A stretch of 38,453 bases of DNA from CAZJRB01 sp964547995. GTDB lineage: Bacteria; Planctomycetota; Planctomycetia; Pirellulales; Thermoguttaceae. Where the stretch lies: NCBI GenBank assembly GCA_964547995.1, contig CAZJRB010000070.1:1-38453 (forward strand), read 5' to 3'. Positions 8,028-16,900 of this stretch are shown here, piece by piece (the first letter of the stretch is position 1; every line of letters begins with the position of its first letter). The position numbers and the translations under genes are program-made. A model generated the notes under the pieces. That model did not search any database. It worked only from the letters and a program-made list of their open reading frames with translations, and had not been told where the DNA came from.

Positions 8028-9029
8028 ATGATTCGTTTGCTCCCGTTACCCCTCATGCTATTGATTGCGACAACCGTCTGCGCTGCTCACGGGCCGGAGG
8101 TGATCGACCCGGCCGAGGCCGAGAAGGACCCCGATTTCGCCATCCAGGGCGAGTACGTTGGCGAAGGTGTTTGGCCCGAGAACGAAAATCATCAAGAGAA
8201 GAGCGAAAAGAGCGAGAAGTGCAAGATCGGCACCCAGGTAATCGCCCAGGGGGACGGGAAGTTCAACGCTGTTGTCTTCAAGGGCGGCTTGCCCGGCGAC
8301 GGGTGGAACCGGGGCGACGAGCAGTACACCATCGAAGGCCGGCGCGAAGGCGAGGACGCCGTTGCCAGCTTCAAGCAGGGCGACCGGCCTGCCGGCAAGA
8401 TCGCCGATGGCGTGCTGACCCTTTTCGACGCGGAGGTCAAGGAACACGCGAAGTTGAAACGAACCGGACGCAAGAGCCCCGCCCTAGAAGCGAAACCACC
8501 GGGCGACGCGGTCGTGATCTTCGACGGCACGAACCTGGAGCACTTCCCCGACGGCAAGATCACCGACATGAAAACGCTCGAAGCCGGTTGCACGATGAAA
8601 CCGGGCTTCAAAATGAAAAAGCTCCACCTCGAGTTCCGCCTGTCGTGGAAACCCACGGCCCGGGGCCAGGGCCGCAGCAACAGCGGCGTCTACATCGGCG
8701 GCATGCCGGAGATCCAGGTGCTCGATTCGTTCGGTCTGGAGGGCACGAAGAACGAGTGCGGGGCGCTGTACGGCCGCCGCGTGCCCGACGTGAACATGTG
8801 CCTGCCGCCGCTGGTGTGGCAGACCTTCGACGTCGAGTTCACCGAGCCGGAGCGTGATGAGAAGGGCAACCCCAAGGAGAACATCCGTGCCACGGTGCGC
8901 CACAACGGCATCGTGATCCACAAGGACTACGACACCCGCAAGAAGGAGTCCGGTCCCCGGCGGCTCCATCTCCAGCGGCACGGCAACCGCGTGCAGTACC
9001 GGAATATCTGGATCGTCGAGCCGGAGTAA
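8028..9029 (+). CDS. Secreted DUF1080 (3-keto-disaccharide hydrolase-like) protein
   Basis: A 333-residue protein with a signal peptide (MIRLLPLPLMLLIATTVCAAHG, cut near residue 20). The C-terminal half (about 163-333) is a DUF1080/3-keto-disaccharide hydrolase domain with a LamG-like fold: it opens FDGTNLEHF and contains SNSGVYIGGMPEIQVLDSFG and the terminal NRVQYRNIWIVEPE. Some DUF1080 members cleave 3-keto sugars made by Gfo/Idh-type dehydrogenases, so the exported oxidoreductase at 3404-4720 is a plausible partner; that link is inference. The N-terminal part (about 25-150) has an unassigned beta-rich stretch with a Lys/Glu-rich segment (NHQEKSEKSEKCK). ATG 8028 follows AAAAGGAG with a six-base gap, which settles the start. 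It is divergent from the HzsA-related gene, with 221 bp between starts. Confidence 0.85.
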   Translation: MIRLLPLPLMLLIATTVCAAHGPEVIDPAEAEKDPDFAIQGEYVGEGVWPENENHQEKSEKSEKCKIGTQVIAQGDGKFNAVVFKGGLPGDGWNRGDEQYTIEGRREGEDAVASFKQGDRPAGKIADGVLTLFDAEVKEHAKLKRTGRKSPALEAKPPGDAVVIFDGTNLEHFPDGKITDMKTLEAGCTMKPGFKMKKLHLEFRLSWKPTARGQGRSNSGVYIGGMPEIQVLDSFGLEGTKNECGALYGRRVPDVNMCLPPLVWQTFDVEFTEPERDEKGNPKENIRATVRHNGIVIHKDYDTRKKESGPRRLHLQRHGNRVQYRNIWIVEPE

Positions 9030-9097
9030 CGCGCCCGGCAGTTGTGAGAAAGGAACAGACCTTCTCGTTCAGTAGCTGTCGTTGCCGAAAACGTTTG

Positions 9098-10519
9098 TCA
9101 TGGGGGGGAGCAGCCGTCTCCGTATGGGCTGAGAAGCTGCTTATAGACCTCATAATCCACGTCGTTGCGGAGGAAATGCTGGTGGCCGTCGCAGAACGAA
9201 ACGATAGCCCCGCCGGAATGGTTTGAAGAGATGAAATCGGCGACGTTCGTCGAACTTGCATTCCAGCCGAAGGCGAGCAGCCTGTCGTTGACCGCCCAGC
9301 CTTCTCTTGCCCAGCATTTGTCTGCCAGCGACTCGGACAATAGCAGCGTCGTCGGACAACCATCGTGTAAGCTGACATAGTCCAGACTCACGTAGCTCGG
9401 AGAAGCGGTCGCGAGGTTGAGCGAAATACCTTCGGCTCGGCTGTCGTCCTTGCCGTATCGACCTCGGTTGGGTACGTATGCCAAGGGCGATCCCTCGTAC
9501 ACTGCCGGAGGATTGCTGGGACAAATGAGCAGCTTGATTAGGACCTTCTTCTCGAGCGGGTCTCCGGGCACTTCGCCCGACCACATGTCATAGAGTTTCC
9601 CGCGCTCAATATATGGCAGGATGGGTACGATCCACGTCGTCGTGGTGCTTCCAACCCGGTTCTTATACCCGGGGAAATACCCGACGCCCGATTCAAAGCA
9701 GAGCATGGCCAGGGAAAGCTGGTGCTGATTGTTCTGGCAGGTTGCCCGACGCGCCGCCTCCCGGGCTGCTTGCACGGCCGGCAGCAACATGGCCATCAGC
9801 ATGCCGATGATGGTGATCACCACCAACAACTCAACCAGGGTGATTCCTTTTGTTTTTGTTTTGCGCACGACAACCCGGCGGCGGGAACGCTTCCAACCGG
9901 CAGCGATCAGCAAGCTACCCAGCCCCAGCGCGGCGAGGCTCATCGTCCCCGGCTCCGGTACGACCGATGCGAACGAGTCGAAGAACATGCCGGTTTGCGG
10001 CCCGTTTGCCACTCGCACTACCTTGACATAATGGACGTCAGAAGCAAAGGCGCCGTCAAAGTCGAACTCCTCGTCGGAGAAGTATCCCGGTGTGCCCGGC
10101 TCCAACGAACCGATCTCCGTGTACGAAATGCCGTCGACGCTGGCCAAAACAGACGCGTCGGCACTTGTACCGCAATACATGTGGATCACTAGGTCATTGC
10201 CCTGCACGTCCGCCAGGCCGGTGTCGAACTCGACGATCAAGTACTCGCCTGGGGCATTGCTCCGCCAGCCGGCCACATAGTCCTGGTCCACCCCGTCATC
10301 CCAGGCGTAGCCGTTGCCGTTCACGTCGGCGTCCGACGGCCCCAAGACCCACCACTCCGTCGCCGCGCTCATGATCTCCCCGGAGTAGTTCTGGATGTTC
10401 GCAGTGTAGTCGGTTACCGCGTCCGCCCAGTTCTGACCGCCGATCATCTCCGCGTCAGCAGATCGGCTATATCCAAGGAACCCCACTACCAGACTCCCGA
10501 TTACACAAAATAGTCTCAT
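9098..10519 (-). CDS. Fusion of a PEP-CTERM surface protein and a DUF1559/H-X9-DG prepilin-type protein
   Basis: One uninterrupted 473-residue frame contains two proteins normally encoded separately. Residues 1-23 are a signal peptide (MRLFCVIGSLVVGFLGYSRSADA). Residues 24-186 form a beta-rich exported domain. Residues 187-215 are a complete PEP-CTERM signal: VPEPGTMSLAALGLG, a hydrophobic stretch, then WKRSRRR. At residue 219 a class III prepilin N-terminus begins (RKTKTKGITLVELLVV; cleavage expected after Gly225, Glu230 conserved), running into LLPAVQAAREAARR and a DUF1559 domain. That domain ends with the H-X9-DG motif (His434, Asp444-Gly445). The start is ATG 10519, with AGGAG seven bases upstream. 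A GTG codon at 9868 (Val218) could restart translation of the prepilin part alone, but no good ribosome site precedes it. Exosortase and prepilin peptidase genes are not in the window. Confidence 0.85.
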   Translation of the reverse strand: MRLFCVIGSLVVGFLGYSRSADAEMIGGQNWADAVTDYTANIQNYSGEIMSAATEWWVLGPSDADVNGNGYAWDDGVDQDYVAGWRSNAPGEYLIVEFDTGLADVQGNDLVIHMYCGTSADASVLASVDGISYTEIGSLEPGTPGYFSDEEFDFDGAFASDVHYVKVVRVANGPQTGMFFDSFASVVPEPGTMSLAALGLGSLLIAAGWKRSRRRVVVRKTKTKGITLVELLVVITIIGMLMAMLLPAVQAAREAARRATCQNNQHQLSLAMLCFESGVGYFPGYKNRVGSTTTTWIVPILPYIERGKLYDMWSGEVPGDPLEKKVLIKLLICPSNPPAVYEGSPLAYVPNRGRYGKDDSRAEGISLNLATASPSYVSLDYVSLHDGCPTTLLLSESLADKCWAREGWAVNDRLLAFGWNASSTNVADFISSNHSGGAIVSFCDGHQHFLRNDVDYEVYKQLLSPYGDGCSPP

Positions 10520-10936
10520 CTGCTTGCTCCTTTTGTTTTGGCAAAAGTGCCGTGGGCGGTTGCTGCTGATACAAATACTGAGTCTCAATCTCATATCAGA
10601 ATAGACCAACTTCCCCGCGTTCGTCAATAGCCAAGCTAAATCACCCCCAAAAAACCGCCTTTTCCGGTTTGAGGTGCCAAACTGTTCGTAGTGACCGCAT
10701 TCATGCGGTCTTTCTGGGTATTCAGCCGGTTGGACCCGATGAATCGGGTTACGTCACTACGAACCCTCACCACCCCCCCCTTATTGACTGGGAAGACGAC
10801 AACCCGGGTTATCGACGGGCTTGGGGGAAACCAGCCGCATGTGTCACTGCTTCTCTTGCTCGCACGCATAAAACAGCAAAAAAGATTAGGGGGGAGAGCA
10901 GGTCAGAACCGCCCTGTTCTTGAAGAGGGGCTTGCC
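10520..10936. other. 417-bp intergenic region between the WD40 gene and the fusion gene
   Basis: Contains the leader of the fusion gene (AGGAG at 10527-10531 on the minus strand), the palindromic element at 10684-10764, and C-rich runs near 10772-10780. No gene, RNA or convincing promoter was recognised. A weak hairpin (AGAAC/GTTCT near 10907-10922) lies just past the WD40 stop codon, but the nearest T run is too far away for a confident terminator. Confidence 0.5.
10684..10764. repeat. 81-bp MITE-like palindromic element
   Basis: Twelve-base terminal inverted repeats, GTTCGTAGTGAC (10684-10695) and GTCACTACGAAC (10753-10764), match perfectly and enclose two smaller hairpins. These are GACCGCAT/ATGCGGTC at 10693-10710 and ACCCGAT/ATCGGGT at 10734-10749. 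There is no coding capacity. The nested architecture suggests a non-autonomous mobile or REP-like element. Confidence 0.7.
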
Positions 10937-13900
10937 TTACTTCAGCAGCGATGACGAGAGCGTAATCAGCATCAGCCCCCGATTCCGGGTGCCGACGGCC
11001 AGTTGCTTGCCGTCGGGCGACCATGCCAGCGTGTAGGCCGCCGTCACCGGCAATTGTTCGTGGTAGACCGGCGTGCCGTCGATCTTCCACAGGAAAAGGT
11101 TCCCCGAGTAGTCAATCGTCGCAATGTGGCTCCCTGCCGGATTGTACGCGGCGCAATGGATGGTGGCGTTGTGACCCCGGACGGTCCGGGAAGGCTTGTT
11201 CTGGCTGGCGGTCCACATCTGCCATTTCTTCGACAGCCCGGCGGTGACCAGGTAGTTTCCGTCGGGCGAGAAAGTGATACTGTACGGGCCGCTCTCGATC
11301 CCTTCGCTGAACGTCTTGATCAGTTTCCCTTCGGCGTCGAAAACACGGATCGACCCGTCCAGACCGCAGGCGGCCAACTGGGTCCCGTCGTGACGGTATG
11401 CCAGGTCGAGCACCTGGCCGTGATGGCCGTCCAGCACGCCGAGCGGCTTGCCGTCGGCGGTGTCCCACAAGCGTACCGAGCCGTCCGAGCCGGCGGTAGC
11501 CAACCGGGTGCCGTCGTGATTGAAGCGGGCCGCGTAGACGGGCCCACGGTGAGCGGTCAGCGAGAGCTTTGCGGGCGCCGACGCGGCCAGCCACCGGTTC
11601 AGCGTTTTGTCGGGGCCGATGCTGTAGAGCGTGCGCCCGTCGCCGGCCAGCGCCAGCCCGGTCACGGCATCGGTATGTCCATGGGCTTCGTTGGTCAGCG
11701 TCAATTGCTGTTTGCCGCCCGCCGCGGTCAAGGCGTAGTTGCGAATGATCTTGTCGGCGCCGGCGACGACGATCTTGCGGCCGTGGTCGGACATCACGAC
11801 CGACGTAATGGCCGAGGGCGTTTCCAGGGCGGCAACGAGCTTTCCGTCGCTCGTGTCCCACAATCGCACGTACTTATCATCGCCGGCCGCGGCCACGATC
11901 TTGCCATCGGCACTAACGGCCACCGCCCGCAGCGGCGCCGTCGCGCCCTTGTGCTTGCGGATCAATTTTAACGGCTCGACGGTCCACTGCTCCACGGTTC
12001 CATCGTTGCCGGCGGAGAAGAGTTGGGTCCCGTCGGACGAGAACGCCACGTCGCGGACGGGCCCCTGACCGGCCTCGACGACTTGCCGCACCGAACGGGT
12101 CCATCGCCGCGCCGTTTTGTCGTCGCCGCCGGAGACGATCGCGCCGGCACCGGGCCCAATCGCCAGGGCACGAACCGCGCCGCTGTGGCCGGCGAAGCGT
12201 TCCAGTTCCTTGCCGCTGGCAATATCCCACAGGCGAACCAACCCGCCGTCGCTGCCGGTGGCGATTTGCGCAGCGTCGAGGCTAAAAGCAGCAGCTTGGA
12301 CGGCCGCCGGATGGTCGAACATTGCCAAGGGGGGGATTTCCGCCGCGTTCGCGGTGGCGAGATCCCAGACCAGGGCGATCTTATCCACCCCGGCCGCTGC
12401 CCGTTTGCCGTCCCGGCTGATCGCCAGGCCCGTCACATCCGCCGAATTACCGGTGTACGTGCGAATCGCCTTGCTGGTCGATGCGTCCCACAATCGCACC
12501 TTCTTGTCGGCGCCTGCGTAGAGGAGTTGCTTTCCGCCGGGTGCGAAGCGGGCAACCGTAATCGCCCCGGGGCCGGGGATAATCTCGGCCAGCGAGCAGC
12601 GGAACAGGAGCCCCGAGTTGCCCGAGCCGGCAAGGAGCGTCTTGCCGCCGGGCACCGAGGCGACGTCGGCGACGGCCGCCGGTGTGGCGAAATCCTCCAA
12701 CATTGCCCCGTCGGCAGTAGCATAGATCCGCAGGCGGCCGTCGCTGCCGCCGACGGCCAGGTACTGGTGATCGGCCGTAAACGCCAGACCGGTGACCGCC
12801 GCCGGCGTTTCAATCTTGTGCTGCAACACGCCGTCGGCCGGATTCCAGACGTAGACCGTCTTGCCCTGATTCGAGGGGTCGCCGCCGGCGGCCACCTGTT
12901 TCCCGTCATCGCGGACTGCAACACACTTGATCGCCGTGGTGTTCGTGCTGTCCTCAAACTCCCGAACCAGCTTGCCGTCGAGGTCCCAGAGCTTGACTTT
13001 TTTGTCGTCGCCGGCGGTGACGAAGTGCTTGCCGTCGGCCAGCAGTGCCATGTCGTTGACCTTGACGGCGTCGGCGACGAAGACCCTTTTGGCCGAAACC
13101 GTCCAAACTTGAGCGGTCCGGCCCGGTCTCGCGGCCGCAATCGTCCGGCCGTCGTCGGCAATCGCCACGCCGATCACTGCGTCAGCGAACCGCTCCATCT
13201 CGCGGCCGGTGGTTAAATCCCACACGCGGACAACCTTATCGTCCGCACAAGTAACAAGTCTGTCGGCGTCGCGGCCGGCGGCAACGCCCCGGACTGATGC
13301 CGGGTGGGCCAAGGTTGTTTCGAGCTTGCCGTCGGAGAGCTTGTAGACGTAGACCTTGTTGTCGCTTGACGCGGCGACCGCCCGGGTCCCGTCGCCCGAT
13401 GTGGCCACGCCCGTCACCTCGCCGGTCACGCCCTCGAACGAACGGACCGGACTGCCGTCGTCGGTTTTCCAAAGTTGCACCTTTTTGTCCACACCGCCTG
13501 AGAGCAGCCTGTTCCCGTCGGGTGTGAATGCGGCGCCGGTTGCGGCGCCGGTGTGTCCGAGCATCATTTGCAGCACCGACAGGTGGCAGACGTAAGCCTG
13601 TTTGTCCGTGGCGCCGATCAGGACGGACATTCCCTCCGGCGAGAAGGCCACGGCGTTGCCGGTCGCGGCAAGGGGGACGTCCTCCATCAAGAGACCGCTC
13701 TGCGGATGGAATATCCGCAGGCTCTTGTCGGCCCCCGCGACCGCCAGCCGCTTTCCATCGCGGCTGTACGCGACGTCTATGCCGGGCAACGGTGTCTTGG
13801 GCTTACGTTTGGCAGGATTCTTGACAGGCGTTGTTATCTCGATGGTGTGCTTCAGCACCCCGTCGGCCGGGTTCCACAAGAGCACTTTGCCGTCGGCCGT

Positions 13901-16900
13901 TCCGGCGGCGACCGGGGTGTCTTGCGTCCGGAAATCGACGGCCGTAATCGCCGCCTCACTCCCGGCAAACTGGCGGACCGGCATGCCGTCCTGCTTGAAG
14001 ATCTTGACGGACTTATCGTCGCCGCCGGTGACCAACTGGCTTCCGTCGGCCGAAAAGGCAACGTCGTTGACCCGGGCCGCGTCGGCCACAATCACACGGT
14101 TGGCCGAAAGCGTCCACCGGCGAACGGCGCCGTCGGCACCGCCGCTGGTGATAGTCTTGCCGTCGGCGGCGATGGCAACACCCTGTACCGGCTTTGTGTG
14201 TCCGGCAAATCGCTGCAAGGTGCGGCCGGTTGCCAAGTCCCACACCCGCACAAGGTTGTCGTCGGCGGCCGTGGCCAGTTTCGTGCCGTCGCGGCTGGTG
14301 CTGATCCCGCGGACGGCGGCCGGATGGGTCAGCGTTGCCAGTGCCGCGGCGTCGCTTATCTTCCAAACGCGAACCGTTTTGTCGGCACTGCCGGCGATGA
14401 TCTTCTGGCCGTCTTGGGTCACGGCGATGGAGGTCACCGCGTCGGTGTGCCCGGCGAACGTCCGCACCGCGGCGCCGTCGGCCGTGTTCCATGCGCGGAC
14501 CGTCTTGTCGGCCCCGCCGCTGAGGATTTGTGCCCCATCGTGCGAGAAAACGACGCTGTTGACCGCCCCTTCGTGGCCGGCGATCAGCCGCCGAAGCGAC
14601 ATCTCGTGGACAAACGCCTGGTTCCCGGCGGCGAATAACAGCGTCTTGCCATCCGGTGCAAAGGCGACGTCGGCAACGGCGGCCGGGGAAGTCAACTCCT
14701 CCAACAATCGTCCGTCGGCCGTATCGTAAATGCGGAGTTGCGCCTCGGCCCCGGCGGCTGCAACCCTCTTGTTGTCTCCGGCATACGCCAGGGCGCGGAT
14801 CGCGACCGGCGTGGCGGTCTTCGCAGTCACCTTGCCGTCGGACAGGTTCCAGAGGTAGAGGTGCTTGTCGGCGCTGCCGGCCGCCACCTGGGCGCCGTCG
14901 GCGCGGATCGCCACACTGAGGGTCTCCGCTTCGGCCCCTTCGAACTTCCGCGTGAGGTTGCCGCTGGTGTCCCAGAGTTTCACGAGCTTGTCGGCGCCGG
15001 CCGTCACGAAAGACTCGGTTGTACTCGCGAAGGCCCCGTCGTTGACACGGCCTTCGTGGGGAACGAGGATTTTCGAGGCCGCCGGCGTCCAGATCGTTGC
15101 CGACTTGTCGGCCCCGGCGGAGACGACCGTGCTGCCGGCGCCGAACGCCGCATCGTGTACCGGCTGGGAGTGCCCTTCGAACCGCTGAAGCAGCTTTCCG
15201 GTCGGCATGTCCCACACGCGCACGATTTTATCGTCGGCCGCGGCGACCAGTTTCGTCGAGTTGGGGCTGAACCGGACACTTCGCACGGAGGCGGGCAAGG
15301 TGAACGTCGCCCGGTTGGAGCCATCGGCCAGCCACCAGACCCGGACCGACTTGTCGGCGCCGGCCGAGGCCGCCAGCTTGCCATCGGGACTTACCGCCAC
15401 GTCGGCGACCGCGGCCGTGTTGCCGCCGAAGGATCGCACGACCTTTCCGTCGTCGGCGTTCCACAGGCGGACGAGCTTGTCGGCCTGGCCGGCCAGGAGT
15501 TGGCTGCCGGCGGCCGCGTAAGCCAGTCCGCTCACGGGGCCCTTGGAAGCGGCAATCGTCCGCACGGGCGTGAGTTTCTTCTTGTCGTCCGTAGCCGTGA
15601 AGGGTTCCCAGATGCGGATGCCCCCGTCGGCGCCGGCCGATGCGATTTGCCGGCCCTGCGGATGAAATGCCAGGTCCGTGACTGCCTGGTCGTGTGCCTT
15701 GAACTGCACCTTCTCTGCCCCGTCGGCCATGTTCCACACCTTGACGACGCCGGTTTGAGAGCCGGTCGCCACCGTGTTGTTGTCGGCGCTGAGGGCGAGG
15801 GCGGTGACCGGGCCCGGCTGTCCGGCCAAGGCGGCAGTCTGTTTGCCGCTGGCGGCGTCAAAGATACGGACCGTCGCGTCGGCGCCGCCGGTGATGATTT
15901 TCGACCCGTCGCTGGTGACGGCAACCGCCGCAATGGCCGCCGAGTGGCCGGTCAGGGTCTTAGACGGGGCTAACGGGAGCCGCCAGAGTTTGGCGGCGCC
16001 GTCGGCGCCGGTGCTCAGCAGCAGGTTGTTCTGCGGATTGAACGAGAGCGAGGTGATCTCGCCGTCATGGCCGCCGATCCGGCCCAGGCTTGCACCGTTG
16101 GCGGCGTTCCAAAGATGGATCGTGCCTTGCTCGTCGCCGCCGGCGATCTGCTGATTGTCGCGGCTGACGGCCACGTTACGTACGCTGGACTTGTGTCCCG
16201 ACAACGTCCGGACGGACGTTCGGTTCGCGAAGTCCCAAAGCCAAAGGGTGTTGTCGTCGCCGGCAGTGACCGCGAGCTTTCCGTCCGGGCTGATTGCGAC
16301 ACAGCGTACCGGCTTGCTCGCTGGGGCCAAGGGCTGTAGCGGCTTGGGAAGCTGCCAAAGCCGGATGGCGCCGTCATCGCCGGCGGAAGCGATCTGCCGG
16401 CTGTCCGGGTGGAACGCAAGGCCGCGCACTGCCCCGGTGTGGCCGAGCACCGGCAGTTGTTCGGCCCCGTCTGCCGTTTTCCAGAGCCGGACAGAACCGG
16501 TATTAGTACCGGCGGCGACCAGGGTGCTGTCGGGCGAAATTGCCACCGAAGCGGTTGGGACGGGCTTTCCCTTCAGTTCGCGGATCGGTTTGCCGGTTGA
16601 GGGATCGAGCAGTTGCACCTTGCCGTCGGCGCCGCCGGAAACGAGGAACTTTCCGTCGCCCGAAAGAGCAATCCCCACGACACCGCCCGGCTCAGCTGCC
16701 AACGGATCTTGGTCGGGCGGGACGGGCAGTTGCCAGAGCCTGACCGCCCCGTCGGCGCCGCTGGTGGCAAGCTGCTTGTTGCCCGGATGATAGGACACGG
16801 CCGTGACGGGGCCGTCGTGGGCCCCGACCGCCACCTGACCGGTCCCATCGGGGTTGCAGAGATGAAGCGATCCTTTGGCGTCGCCAGCGGCGATCTGCTT

